DNA from: Escarpia spicata
Taxonomy: Eukaryota; Annelida; Polychaeta; Sabellida; Siboglinidae
Assembly: GCA_963995525.1 (NCBI GenBank)
Contig: OZ023214.1
Coordinates: forward strand, 56,690,841-56,754,840
Direction of reading: 5' to 3'
DNA length: 64,000 nt
The translations under genes and the position numbers were made by a program. The notes beneath the pieces are model-generated. The model was not told where the DNA came from. It did no database searches and saw only the letters and a list, made by a program, of their open reading frames with translations. This document shows positions 28,824-40,914 of the stretch, one piece after another (the first letter of the stretch is position 1; every line of letters begins with the position of its first letter).

Positions 28824-29113
28824 TTCGTCCGACCCGACCAGATTAGACCAAACCAAACCAGACCAGACCAGACTCACCCCGACTGCAGTGTATACGCTAC
28901 ACCGACTGACACCGACTGCGCTATACGTGAAACCGGCGTGACGTCATAATCACGTAAACTTGAACATGTCGAATACGTCCGACTGTTTTCAAGTTTACAT
29001 GATTATGACGTCACACCCACTTCGAGTATAGCTGTATCAGTCGGTGTAGTGTATGCACTGCAGTAAAGTTGAATCTAGTCTGATCTGGTTTGGTCTGGTC
29101 TGGTCGGACGAAA
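28824..29113. mobile_element. Foldback element (~290 bp) with CRE sites in each arm
   Basis: Arms of ~130 bp run from TTCGTCCGACC to GGTCGGACGAA with only scattered mismatches: ACCAGA-rich outer parts, GTGTAGTGTAT/ATACGCTACAC middle parts, and TTCAAGTTTACATGATTATG at the centre. Each arm contains the palindromic CRE core TGACGTCA. No coding capacity, so this is a MITE or foldback repeat in a GT92 intron. Confidence 0.75.
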
Positions 29114-30176
29114 AGTCCCAATGTATTCCGGCCTTTAAAGGGAAGTCGTTCTTTCATTTTATTGTAAAATAAGTAATCTTATACATTATAAACTTGTTGT
29201 ATTCTACCATATAATATACCACCCAGACATGTTTTATCGAAGCTGAAACAACCTTTTAATTGAACAGTTCAACCAATTCAATGCCGACTAGGCTTACATA
29301 TTTACGTCAATGAAATCCGAAAAATGTGGCGATCCGACAGGGGAGTGAGTGACAACACCAATCTAATTAATACTCGGCCCTGAGGCGATGCCTTCGACAG
29401 CGGCGCGCTCTCACGAGTACAAACTGTTTCCTCGTGAAATATTTATATGTCATATAGTTTGTACGTACAACATGAGTTTACAATAAAAAGAACGGACCAC
29501 TAAACTCTTACTAAAGTTTTGTCTGATTACAAGAAAACTGGACCTGAAAGAATTCTGAAACTTCTTCATAACTACTGTCGTCATGTCTTTGAACAAGTTT
29601 TTGTTAAAATCACCCGGCTCTTTCAGAATATATGCATGCGCGATGCCCATCAATATTTACAAATATATCCATGTAATTTGACGTAGCAAAAATGCACAAA
29701 GTTACCCGGCCAACTAAACTGTTCAAAAACTGTATCGTTTCACTACCAATGCAGTCTACCACTAAATCTGTCAATACGCTTGATCAAGTGCACACAGTGT
29801 TCATCAGAATTTGTCTTCAAAATTAATTGATTCCTGAAACAACACGAATATTAACTGTGCCCAGATTGCTGGAGCAAGCTAATATTGTATGATTTCAAAA
29901 ACAATATACGGGATATTGCAAGGCGCTGAGAATGATATATCTCTAAGTACGTAGCATGTAAACGATTTTAGGTTTCCATCTTCGTGGTTAGGTCAGAAAG
30001 AGAGCAACCAAGATCCATATATATATATATATATATATAGTTTGATATTACCATGCGCCAGAGGTTGCATCACACAGTGACGAAGGGGCCGGATTCACGA
30101 AGTATACACAAAGGGTAATAGTAGGGTGAATCTAAATTCGAAAACTGTTACGTATCCTTCGCGGGGCCGTGTTGAC

Positions 30177-30177
<1 letters not shown>

Positions 30178-30233
<56 letters not shown>

Positions 30234-30234
30234 C
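30178..30234. repeat. (CGCA)n microsatellite
   Basis: About 14 copies of CGCA, ~70 nt inside the intron from the exon B donor. Confidence 0.95.
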
Positions 30235-30303
30235 GATTATATTTAGACATTTTACTAAGAAGCAGAACGAGAAACTACAGCGCCATTGTAGTGCTGTCTT
30301 CAC

Positions 30304-30576
30304 CTCGTCGAGGTCTGTGAAGACGATGTACTTGGCTGAGAACATGTATCGGTAGAGACAGTCATTGAGTGCGGCGAGCTGGGCGAAGTAGTGCACCTCG
30401 GGGACGTGTCCGTTGACGGGAGGCCACACGTCAACCGGCATGAGCAGCGGCCACGGCACGACGTCCACGATTCCCTCACGCCTCATACGCTCCAGATAGG
30501 TCGTCACTCGGGGCCCGCTTGTGTAGTTGTAGAACACCAACTTGTCTGCGCCGAACAACCGGTTCACCTCGATGAT
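30304..30576 (-). CDS. GT92 glycosyltransferase, middle exon with the DxD motif
   Basis: Exon boundaries are acceptor TCGGTACAG (before 30576) and donor GAG|GTGAAG (after 30304); 273 nt, phase 0 at both ends. It encodes IIEVNRLFGADKLVFYNYTS, a variable segment (VVPWPLLMPVD), HYFAQLAALNDCLYRYMFSA and KYIVFTDLDE. The DLDE is the metal-dependent DxD motif for the nucleotide sugar. NDCLYRYM with the Q-A-LNDC block is a GT92 signature. Confidence 0.85.
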
Positions 30577-30617
30577 CTGTACCGATGAAATGCTTGTCAC
30601 AGTCACGTAGACGCAGA

Positions 30618-31292
30618 TGTAGGAATTCCAAAACATTACCCAATTTGAAAACATTCTAGACTGTTTTGAAGTAAATGTGAAAACACTGTAATAATTTGAA
30701 AACAAAACTGGTCAATTTGAAAACACTCCCCTGTAGGCCTTTCAAAACACTCACCTGTAGGCATTTCAAAACACTCACCTGTAGGCATTTCAAAACACTC
30801 ACCTGTAGGCATTTCAAAACACTCACCCGTAGGTATTTCAAAACACCCACCTGTAGGCATTTCAAAACACTCATTCGTTCATGTTTTCCAGCGTGAGTGT
30901 TTACAAATTGCTGAAGAATTTTAAAACTTTACCCAATTTGAAAAGAGCTTAGCTTGTTTGTATTTGAAAACACTCTAGAGTGTTTTTAAATTAATTTTAA
31001 ATCTGCACGATTGTTTACGCTTCGACGGTCGAGATACAACGAATCGTAGACAATCGAGCGGTGTGTGGCGGGCTTTATATTCCTTTATTGCTTTAATTAT
31101 AATGTAACGTGTAAATATACGTTTCAAGACTAGAGTGTTTTGTAATTTATAGGTGAGTGTTTTCAAATTAGCCGTTATGTTTAACTTGGGCAGATGAGTG
31201 TTTTGAAATTAATAACACATTCTAGAGTGTTTCCAAATTAATTTCAAAACACCAACGTAGTGTTTTCCAGGGTGAGTGTTTTGAAATTGTTA
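30618..31292. repeat. 24-bp minisatellite with scattered inverted GTGTTTTGAAAT motifs
   Basis: Seven or so copies of TTTCAAAACACTCACCTGTAGGCA lie at ~30720-30870. The core TTTGAAAACACTC / GAGTGTTTTGAAATT continues in both orientations on either side (30630-30720, 30960-31000, 31130-31285), so the array sits inside a larger foldback built from the same word. Confidence 0.75.
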
Positions 31293-32599
31293 CTCCGGGA
31301 AACCGTGTTAGTACAACGGATATGGGATATGACTGTGACATAAGCATGGAAACTGGCACGCATATTGTTCATGATATGTAGATTCACATAGAGTATGTGA
31401 ATAGGTACCCGTCACCATGATATGGTATCTATCTGCCTTCTTAATTTTAAAATGGTCGTCATTACCCAAGTTTTTCAGTTTCTAACCAACCTAGTTACAT
31501 ATTCTTGGTGTCTAAACCAACATTTTCAGGTTCGAGGAATCTACATCTTGCAGAATCCATGACGGCCATATTTAAGTTCAAGATGGCCGACATACACAAT
31601 ACATGTAAACAGTCTTGTTATTGTAGCGAAGAACCGCCGCATATTCATTATACTGAAACTTGCAGATACATCAAACAAATTAATTCTGCATCAATCATTA
31701 TATTTAAAATTAATCAATCATAGCTTATCAGACTGACCCCGGATATGCGTTATGCCGAGTTGGGAGGGGGCGGGCGTGACGTCACAACGCAACAATGTCA
31801 CATCTACCATATCGTGGCGTGAAGTGAAGCATTGTGGGACAAAGAGGGTATGACGTCATGCCGACCGCGAACACATCTGAGCTATTGTCACCACATTAAA
31901 TGTAATTCACTTTGCGTTTGCCGAAGTCACGTAGCTAAGACATATATCCTGACATGGTGTCATTTTTCTGACAGATATCCGGTTCATGAATGACTTGCAT
32001 TCCACAACGACAACACACGACACGTTTGTTTCGTCAGCTGGTGATTGCGATGGCACGAAATAACTAGATAATTGTTTGGGGTATTAACAACGATGCTCGG
32101 TAGACGTGTGTTTAAAAACAGACATACAATTGTAAAACGACCCGTATTCTGCTAAAATAGAGAGGTCGGTCAGGCATGGTAGAAACTTAGAGATGTTTTT
32201 ACATGATAGTCCATAGATAGAAAAACATTGAACTCACGATACGCTAAAGGCGTCTTTTTTATAAGCCCTGTGGGTTTGTTTTTGCTGGATGCCAAACTTG
32301 TCTGTTATATTATAATCCAGCGGCATTAGGGCGATCCAAAATGCCTAATTTTGAATTGTTCAATGTCGGAATTGTGCGGCCTTATTAAAAAATCGACGTC
32401 GAATTTTTTTATGAAGAAAACCTGCATATGCTTGTATGTTTATATCACTGACGTGTCATATTTGTACCCTTTTTACTGCATTTAGGCCTACGATTCTTCC
32501 ACTTTAGACGAATTCAAAACGCTCCGCGCATTCCAAACATATAGCATACATTACTGTAATGTTTAGATATTAAAATTTGATAGAAATTGATTAGCGTCA

Positions 32600-33025
32600 G
32601 AAAGAATGGGCCGTCGTCCAGGCAACTGGTTCTCACGTGGTCCAGACAACTGGTTCTCACGTGGTCAAGGCAACTGGTTCTCACGTGGTCCAGGCAACTG
32701 GTTCTCACGTGGTCCAGGCAATTGGTTCTCACGCGGTCCAGGCAATTGGTTCTCACGCGGTCCAGACAATTGGTTCTCACGTGGTCCAGACAACTGGTTC
32801 TCACGTCGTACAAGCAACTGTTTATCACGTGGTCCAGGCAACTGGTTCTCACGTGGTACAGGCAATTGGTTCTAACGCGGTCCAGACAACTGGTTCTCAC
32901 GTGGTCCAAGAAACTGGTTCTCTCGTCGTACAAGCAACTGTTTATCATGTGGTCCAGGCAACTGGTTCTCACGTGGTCCAGGCAATTGGTTCTCATGTGG
33001 TCCAGACAACTGGTTCTCACGTCGT
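32600..33025. repeat. 24-bp minisatellite (CAACTGGTTCTCACGTGGTCCAGG)
   Basis: About 17-18 copies. The 24-bp length keeps frames open on both strands (SRQLVLTW, VRTSCLDH), which are artefacts. CACGTG E-box palindromes recur in most units. Confidence 0.95.
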
Positions 33026-33959
33026 CTTCCTAATCGCATTACTATGAAAGTAACAACTGAGTAAATCGCCGTGCGTTGTTGTATAATGTCTAAGTCTGCC
33101 CAGCCATATGGAGATTTTTTCTGTATTCTGGGAGACCAGGAGACACCTAAAAATCCAAAAGACTCCCTGAAATTCCGGGAGAGTTGATAGGTATAAATTA
33201 TTAGCAGGAAACAAATTAATTCACAATCAAATGTATAGTGATGATATAGCGTACACACTTGTTGCATACTGCAATTAGTTGTTGTTATATTTATGGTGGT
33301 GAGATACAAGTTATAAATAACACACGTCCTCGTGCACTTGTTCAACCTCATAACATTTCAACTGCAATTGTATATTTGGCATGTTTGTGGTGCGTTGTTG
33401 AGATACAGATTAATTAATTAATCTATATATTAATACGCTAACTTTGGAGTATTTTACGTGCATCTCCTCCAAGGCGTCAAAGTCCACTCACCTCTTTCTA
33501 TAATCTATATCAATCGCTTCCTGGGATCGTCAGTTATTTAGAGTTATATACTTTTTATGATGTGCTCTTCTTTTCTATAGGGTCTTTCTCCTACCTGAAA
33601 GGACTCAGTTGTGATCCCCAGATGGCACCACCATAATAATAATAATTGATACCCTCGGTTTATGGGAGAGTGAAGCTAGTATTAATAAATTAATATAAAG
33701 AAGGAAGAGATCAGGGGACAATTTCGCAAAGGCAATGAGCTCACGAGGACATCCATCATTGAACAGATTCTGTTATTAAATTTAAGTAGCTTTTTCAAAA
33801 AGTAACAAGTCGTCGACGTATCATTGGGGAGACTATTTCCGTGACACAACAGCGAACCTGTCCCGGTGGCGCGCCCTGGTGTTGATAGCTTTCACTACAC
33901 AAGTTCATTTTTAAGGAGCGAAATCGATTTAAGGAGCAACAATCGTGAAGCGGGAGAAA

Positions 33960-34262
33960 GGCTGGGCCGTACCTCGGTGAGCTAGACGGGAGAATGGCTG
34001 TGCCGTACCTCAGTGAGCTAGACGGGAGAATGGCTGTGCCGTACCTCAGTGAGCTAGACGGGGGAATGGCTGGGCCCTACCTCAGTGAGCTATATGGGAG
34101 AATGGCTATGCGGTACCTCAGTGAGGTAGACGGGAGAACGGCTGGGTCCTACCTCGGTGAGCTAGACGGGAGAACGGCTGGACCCTATCTCAGTGAGCTA
34201 GACGGGAGAACGGCTGGGCCCTACCTCAGTGAGCTAGACGGGAGAATGGCTATGCGGTACCT
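33960..34262. repeat. 36-bp minisatellite that includes the exon A splice donor
   Basis: About eight copies of a 36-bp unit, in minus sense CTCACTGAG|GTA followed by GGGCCCAGCCGTTCTCCCGT. The first unit (34250-34270) contains the end of exon A (CTCACTGAG) and its GT donor, so each further unit duplicates a potential donor, spaced by 36 nt into the intron. Confidence 0.85.
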
Positions 34263-34465
34263 CAGTGAGCTGCAGGTAGCGGTCCAAGTTGTAATTGAGT
34301 GGAGTCACGCACACGACAAAGTCAGATTTCGCTGTCGACCTGAACGGCGACAGGACTGGGAGGTAGTTGGGCGGCTTCACCACGCAGTGCGACAGCGTCA
34401 ACGACACACCCCGGGGCACCAGGCCCGGGTAGGGCACCAAGCACGTGTACATCAAAGACTGGTAT
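34261..34465 (-). CDS. GT92 glycosyltransferase, upstream exon (A)
   Basis: Acceptor ATACGTTGCAG precedes the exon and donor GAG|GTACCG follows it; 205 nt. It encodes YQSLMYTCLVPYPG, RGVSLTLSHC, NYLPV and then FVVCVTPLNYNLDRYLQLTE. The [FV]-V-C-V-TPLN-x-Y block followed by E and I-EVNRLFGAD in the next exon is the start of the GT92 catalytic domain. Phase requires two bases from an earlier exon, which is not found here, so the N-terminal cytoplasmic tail, membrane anchor and stem are upstream of 34466 or in unassembled sequence. Confidence 0.8.
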
Positions 34466-34527
34466 CTGCAACGTATACAACAATATAATTATGTTCCCTG
34501 AATGTAGTGATGATCCGGTTTCTTGGT

Positions 34528-34732
34528 TATTCATGTTGGGTATATTTACTTCTCAAGAAACGTTTTTGTTTTTTCTCTGTATAATTTCGACCGCATCTCG
34601 CAGCCTTCTTCAGCAGACTGAATTTACGGTCGTGTCACATGACCTACGTCATGTGACACAAGCTGGAGCATGACTGGCGGGAACATCTCTGTTCAGTGAA
34701 GGCTTCCCCCTGTAGATGTTAATCGCCTCAGG
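34528..34732 (-). mobile_element. Inverted 3'-end fragment of the Penelope-like element
   Basis: Reverse complement resembles 44085-44230: GATTAACATCTACAGGGGG-AAGCCTTCA, CATGCTCCAGCTTGTGTC, AGTCTGCTGAAGAAGG and TTCTTGAGAAGTAAATATAC. The CTGAAGAAGG segment is more complete here. Penelope-like elements often carry inverted or tandem end copies, so this may be part of the element at 37290-44230 or an older separate insertion. Confidence 0.6.
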
Positions 34733-35167
34733 TAAGCGGTAAAAGGCTAGGCGGTAAAAGGTGGTGCCTTCGGCGGGACAATTCGATCGCACCGGCGGAA
34801 TTTTAAAAACAAATTCGCTGAAATTGCATCGTCGCCGAAATGGTATCGTTGCCGACGCGACAAGTACGGGCGGATATTGGTCGTTTCGGCGCTGTTGGTT
34901 TTTGAAAGGTTTCGATTACTAAATTATATACAATCGAATTTCCGTGGTAACGTACATTATTAGTTATTATATTTAGTAGAAATCATAATACAAAACTAGT
35001 ATCTGAGATTGTACTATTATGTGAAATTGTTTGTAAATGTAAATAACAGTAACGTGTACTAGAATGCATTTATTAATGTTTTGACAAATGTACTCATACT
35101 TGACGTTGCATTCTGAGATCGAATAAACATTTACAGTTAAGTAACATGCCCCATACACTATGCATAC

Positions 35168-35206
<39 letters not shown>

Positions 35207-35233
35207 ATATATATATATATGAATTGGAACAAT

Positions 35234-35276
<43 letters not shown>
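35168..35276. repeat. (TA)n microsatellites
   Basis: TA tracts at ~35168-35220 and ~35237-35274 separated by TGAATTGGAACAAT. Confidence 0.95.
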
Positions 35277-35874
35277 CTTTTTTATCACGTAAAATTATGT
35301 TTGGCATAAAACGGCGCCAAAGATTAACAATTCATTTGTTATCTGCGTGCCATAGTCCGCTGGACGTACGACTGATTATTCTGGCAACAAAAACATATTT
35401 ATCAAATAATATATCAAATTCCAATACGTTAGCAAGTTAATATAGTTGATGTTGTATATTCATTTTCATTAACAATAGTTAACAATAATTATCGTACTTA
35501 AACTCACAATGCAACTTTAAATTTACAAAACTGACCGGCAGTGAAATGACACGCAATATGTAATTAGTTGCCCATTTCTAATTCGGTAGTATTTTTTAAA
35601 AAGTCGTTTACCGTTTCGCAATTAGTTTTACTCCAAATTTATTACTGCTTTCCGTTGATGTGTTCCCCGTTCATACTCATATCCTAAAATAGCAAACGTA
35701 CTGCCTCTCTACAAAAATAAAGAAACACATTAGTGTTCTAACTATTTCCTATTTTCAAAAGTAATTATTTTCTCTAAAATATTGGAAATACTAAAGTATA
35801 ATTGGCTTTTAAATTTTATTAATAAACATGATTCTCTCTACAAATATCAGTTTTTGTTTTCGAAAAATAAATTC

Positions 35875-36262
<388 letters not shown>

Positions 36263-37066
36263 GGATTATAGAACTAGATGCTGGTGGAGTGATTTTTTGA
36301 AAACGAAGCTGATATTTGTACAGAAAACGCCCAAAAATTAGGGGTAACGTATTACTTGCGAAATTGTACATGATTGTTAATAATAATACTATTAAACTAG
36401 AAAGGAGGTACTGATTACATCTTGCACAAGGGTCAGATTTTGTAAATTTAAAGTTGCATTGTAGAATGAGCTATTTGCTGCCATATGTATCAGTTGGCAT
36501 TTTATATGTTATTTGATAAAGTGTGTTTTTGCCAACACTGTCAGTGGCCACGTATTTTCAGCGGAATATGGCCCTTGGATATACTTGTTAATCGTTGATG
36601 CAGTTTTATCTTAAAATTGCATAGCACGTGGGAATGATATATAGTTTATGATATTGTATGGGGCATGATGATTCATTGAACAGTTTTATTTGATTAAAAT
36701 TATGGGCGATCTCAGAATGCAACGTTTAATTCGGGTATGTTTTCCAAAATACTAATCTTTGCATTAAAGTATGCTTTACTATTATTTAGATTTCCAAGCA
36801 CATTCACACAATACTACAATCTCAAATACTAGTTATATATATTATGTGTTTCTGTTAAACATTATAATTAATAAAGTAGTTTACCACGGAAAATTGAGTG
36901 TAATTAATTTCATAATCGAAACCTTTCATAAAACAACAGCGCCGAAACGACCACTTCGGCGACAATGCAATTTCAGCGAATTTGTTTTCAAAATACTGCC
37001 GATGCGACCGAATTATCCCGCCGAAGCCAACACCTTTTTTGCCTAGCCGATGCGGTAAGGCAACCG

Positions 37067-37289
37067 ACGCTTCCTAAGTGCCGAAACGAAAAACGAGTGG
37101 CGCTGCAGTCGTATTTCGTTTTTCGTTCTGATGCAGTGAAAACGAAAAGCGGTCTGTTTATTGTTATTTCGTTTTTTTAACATGTATTAGAAATACCACG
37201 AATAGTACATTGTATTCGTTTTTCGTACTTCAAATGTGAAAACGAAAAACGAACATTGTTTGCTTTTTTCGTTCGCCAATTTCAAAACG
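37067..37289. repeat. Clustered CGTTTTTCGTTT / AAACGAAAAACG words
   Basis: ACGAAAAACGA and its complement TCGTTTTTCGT occur repeatedly in both orientations between the TIR element and the Penelope-like coding region. This gives potential for several short hairpins. Confidence 0.6.
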
Positions 37290-37813
37290 AAAAAGGAAAA
37301 GACGGCATATACACGGACCGCGAAGTCAGTCTGTTGAAGAAACTGTTAAATTGTGCGGTTACCCCACAGAGCCTCCCCGTTGACGATCTGATCACGGCAA
37401 CAGAACTGACATGTAAGAAAATAAACGAAAAACACAGGGCCGACGGGTTGAGAAGTGATGTAGCCAAAGTCGTGATATGAAACAGATCCAAGCAGAACAG
37501 ATCTAATATATCACTGGAAGAGAGGAAAGCAGTTCAAACCTTGAGGAGGAACAGGACGATCAATATTCTACCAGCAGACAAGGGTAGGGCAACATAGATT
37601 ATGAAGACCACAGAGTACGATGCAAAGATAGCAGGTTTACTGGCATATGTAATTACCTATAAGACATTGAAAAGGGATCCCCAGAGTGTACAAAAGTAAA
37701 CTAGTTAACACCATGAAAGAGAGGAAAAGGACCAACACTATATTGGATGCCCTATACCATAGGATCTACCCTACATCAGAAGCAGTGCCAAAATTCTATG
37801 GATTGCCTAAGAT
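37290..37813 (+). pseudogene. Penelope-like element, upstream part of the reverse-transcriptase ORF
   Basis: Blocks in sequence are REVSLLKKLLN, KKINEKHRADGLRSDV, AVQTLRRNRTINILPADKGR and AVPKFYGLPKI. LPADKGR and the FYGLPKIHK block are diagnostic of Penelope-like reverse transcriptases. Several frameshifts and stops are present. The ORF is interrupted within the KIHK motif by the gypsy element at 37814 and resumes at 41874. Confidence 0.75.
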
Positions 37814-37814
37814 A

Positions 37815-37967
37815 TGTGGGGCAAGAGACTGTAAACAGGTAAAACCAAATGGACAGTTGTGAGGTTGGTAGCATAAGGAAACAAGAGAGAATAAAGTCTA
37901 GTTGTCAACACGTGTTGTTTCATCATCGCTATAATAATGTATCTTGCTAGTAATTACAACACGCTAG
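37815..37967 (+). repeat. 5' LTR of the gypsy element
   Basis: Begins TGTGGGGCAAGAGACTG and ends near CACGCTAG. It is followed by TTTGTGACCCTGACGTGA (37970-37987), which has the look of a gypsy primer-binding site (TGGTGACCCCGACGTGA type). Confidence 0.75.
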
Positions 37968-38198
37968 AATTTGTGACCCTGACGTGATATTTGCGTATAT
38001 ACGATATGCATTTTCCGGAGACACAGAGGTGAGACAACAGCAGAAGAATCAATTATTTAGTCCATCCACAAGTTTGCTCGGGCTCGTCACGGCTGAGCGC
38101 ACACCGGCACTCGGCTTGGCCAAGCGCGCGTCACGCTTGATCGCACACGCCTGCTTTATCCGTCGCATCACGCTAGACTGCGCTTTGATCGCCAACAG

Positions 38199-38868
38199 CG
38201 ATGGCTGAAAACGTCTGCAAAGAGACGCATAACGGTTTGACCGTGTGAGAGGGGAGAGTGATGCTCGGGAAACCACACAGGTCCTTCTCAAGAACATGTT
38301 GGGAGCTCTCGACAAGTTTCGCAAGCTCGATTGCTGCACTTACTACCCTGCTGTCGGAAGAAGGATCGTCCGGCTGTGTTCGACGCGGCGAAGACTCTTT
38401 TCGTTGATCGATATGAACCAATCGTACACCAGAGACTGACGCGAGCAATGGCCATGGGAGGTATCGCAGCAGACGAGAAACCATCTCAGTGGATGACTCG
38501 ATTCCGTCAAGTCGGCGGTAGTTGGGACCGAGAAGATGTAGAACGCTGGGCTCTTCTCCGTCGGCTGCCGGCATCGCTGCGTATGAATCTTGAGCTTCCT
38601 ACACTGCAGCTCTCTGTGGAAGAGCTTCTGCAAAAGGCCGACTCGTTGTATGTCACGCTACCCCCAACGACGATTAGCACCATCACAGAAGTTCCTACCG
38701 ACACAGCATCTGCAGTCCACGCGGGAGATCTTGCAGCCGTCAACGCCATTGTAAAAAGACATACTGGAAAAGGCGGTTCAAAAAAAAATCGGCGCCGAGT
38801 CTCGATGCTGCACCGGGCCACCCTGCCCGCGATACCATGCGAATCTTACAAAGGCTCGACATACTGAG
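38199..38868 (+). pseudogene. Gypsy gag
   Basis: Starts MAENVCKETHNGLTV and stops, then continues in other frames with YEPIVHQRLTRAMAM, EKPSQWMTRFRQVGGSWDRE, ERWALLRRLPASLRMNLEL and VEELLQKADSLYVTLP. This is a typical invertebrate gypsy capsid pattern (W--R----GSWDRD-VERWA--RRLP). No zinc knuckle was seen at the C-terminus. At least two frameshifts. Confidence 0.7.
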
Positions 38869-38949
38869 GCGGGAAACGAAACGAAAAGAAAGGGGCGTAT
38901 CTGGCTCGCCTAAAGAACAAACGAACGACTCCTCTTCACGGCCGGATAT

Positions 38950-39966
38950 TTGATAGACTGCGGTTCAGTGGTCTCCGTTCTACCGCCGACCCCGGAAGAA
39001 AAATGTAATCCCAAACCCACTGAACATATCCTGTCGTCTGCGAACGGGCAACGCATACGCACATTCGGCCGGCACAAGTCTACCTTTACACTTATGGACC
39101 GAACATGCTCTCATGACATGATTGTGGCAAATGTGATCCATCCAATTTTGGGAATGGATTTCTTCCAAGAGGGAGACGGAAAACGCTTCCTGATAGACCC
39201 GTTCAAACGATGTCTGACCGATCGCGTTACCTTGGACGAGCGTTCAGTGGAAATGGCGTGCTCATCTGTCTATTCTGTGACTACTACCGCTGATCGCTTT
39301 GCGGAATTCAACGACGCCGAATATGCTCGACTGTGGAGGGATTTTCCTGAAGTGACTACGCCTCTGCACATTACGATGGAGGGTTCATCGGTATACACGC
39401 CATGTCGGAAGCTTCATGGCGAGAAGAAGGTTCAAGTCGAGAAACAACTCCGACAGTGGGAGAGAGAGGGGGTCATTGAGCGTTGTGAATCTAGTTGGGC
39501 ATCTCCGGTCCATGGAGTAAAGAAAGCAAATGGCTCATGGCGTGTATGCGGAGATTTTCGGCGACTAAACAACATGACAAAACTCGACAGATATCCGCTT
39601 CCGGCATTGACGAGTTTCAACGATCCGTTGGCTGGTTGCACGATGTTTAGCAAAGTCGACCTTCGACTGGCCTTCCAACAAGTATGAGTTCACGAAGAAT
39701 CACAGGAAAAAACGACCATCATCGCGATACTTGGCCTCTTCAAGTTCCTTCGAATGCAATTCGGTCTGAAGAACGCGGCGCAGTGTTTCCAGCGGAACGT
39801 CCACAAACTTTTCAGTGATCTGCCGTTCGCGAATTTTGTGTACACGGACGATGTGATCGTGGGTAGCGAGAACAAAGAGGATCACGTCAAAGACTTGCGC
39901 AGTCTCTTCCAGAAACTTAAAGAAAAGGGACTCCTCCTGAACAAGAAGAAATGTCAACTTGACTGA
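38950..39966 (+). pseudogene. Gypsy pol: protease and reverse transcriptase
   Basis: The protease starts near IDCGSVVSVLPP; the expected D-T/S-G-A is D-C-G-S, a damaged active site. Further on ILGMDFFQ marks its end. The RT has VYTPCRKLHGEKKVQVEKQL, then GVIERCESSWASPVHGVKK, SWRVCGDFRRLNNMTKLDRY, FSKVDLRLAFQQV and FANFVYTDDVIVGS with the catalytic YxDD. A TGA at 39685 and other lesions interrupt it. Confidence 0.8.
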
Positions 39967-40914
39967 CTGTCCCTCACGTTTCTCGTTCATGTAGTTGGCT
40001 CGCGGGGCATTTCAATTCCACTTGAACGAGTGGAAGCCATGAGAAGATTCCCAGTACCTAAAACGCCAAAAGACATCGAGCGCTTCCTGGGTATTTGTGC
40101 GTTTTTTCACCGATTTGTTCGACCTGCGTCTGGGAAGATGACGCCTCTTACCCAACTGAAGAAGATCTCCAGACAAATTGAATTTGAGGAGGCTTGGTTT
40201 TCGTACACGATCATGCATTTGCGGCTACCAAAGAAGTGATCGCAAACGCAACCCTTCTGGCACATCCACTTCCAAAGGCACGTACATAAATTTGGTGTGA
40301 TGCATCTAATGTCGCGGTTAAGGCCGTCCTGGTACAATTCCAACGGGGACTGTGGAAGCCGTTAAGCTTCTGGAGTAAGCAGCTGAACAAAGCATAACGC
40401 AACTACTCGCTACTGAAGAGAACTACTCGCGGTGTCCTATGCAGTAGACAAATTCCGCTCCTACCTAGAAGGGCAGCCGATCATCGTTAGGACGGACCAC
40501 CAGCCTCTCGTTGGTGCCTTGACCAAAAAGGCAAATACGGCTCTTCTAGTCCCAAGACGCCATTTGCTCAAAATAGCACAATTTGTGAACCAACTCCACT
40601 ACATGAAGGGCAAGAGAAATACTGTTGCAGATGCATTGTCGCGCAGTAAGCTGCAGCCGAAAGAGCCGATACTTTCGAATGTTTCTTCCTTCTCTGGGTT
40701 ACATGACGAATTCCTTCCAGAGGGCTGGTTTCCTGAGGAAGCAGTGAACGACGAGGAGCTGGTTGATGACATGTTTCTGTTACTACTACAGCGACAGCGA
40801 GACCTATTGAGCAGGCAGGTCCGGGCGCCGGTGTTTGTTCTTGCGACTTTCCATGCTGCAACTACAGTAGCCACTCCTAAAGAGCCACAGCACGAACTGA
40901 CAGTGACGAACTGA
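39967..40914 (+). pseudogene. Gypsy pol: RT connection and RNase H
   Basis: RFPVPKTPKDIERFLGICAF, FHRFVRP, then LVQFQRGLWKPLSFWSKQL and VSYAVDKFRSYLEGQPIIVR, TDHQPLVGAL and GKRNTVADALSR are standard gypsy connection and RNase H blocks, spread over three frames. The TDHQPL and DALSR blocks preserve late RNase H landmarks. Confidence 0.75.

Larger units (their letters stand above)
28755..30303 (-). other. Intron between GT92 exons B and C
   Basis: Bounded by donor GAG|GTGAAG (30303) and acceptor TTGTAG (28755). It contains an inverted-repeat element (28826-29113), a (TA)n tract (30018-30039), and a (CGCA)n tract just inside the donor (30178-30234). Confidence 0.75.
30577..34260 (-). other. Intron between GT92 exons A and B
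   Basis: Donor GAG|GTACCG at 34260 and acceptor at 30577. It holds a 24-bp minisatellite (30720-30870), another 24-bp minisatellite (32600-33025) and the 36-bp array that copied the donor (33960-34262). Elsewhere (31300-32590, 33050-33950) I see no features apart from two TGACGTCA-like sites near 31770 and 31850. Confidence 0.75.

Noticed and set aside
32514..33047. Overlapping ORFs of 136-168 codons on both strands
   Set aside because: Artefacts of a 24-bp minisatellite whose length is a multiple of three.
36771..37046. 91-codon ORF in the TIR of the 2.3-kb element
   Set aside because: AT-rich composition, no motif, and the inverted TIR copy does not keep the frame.
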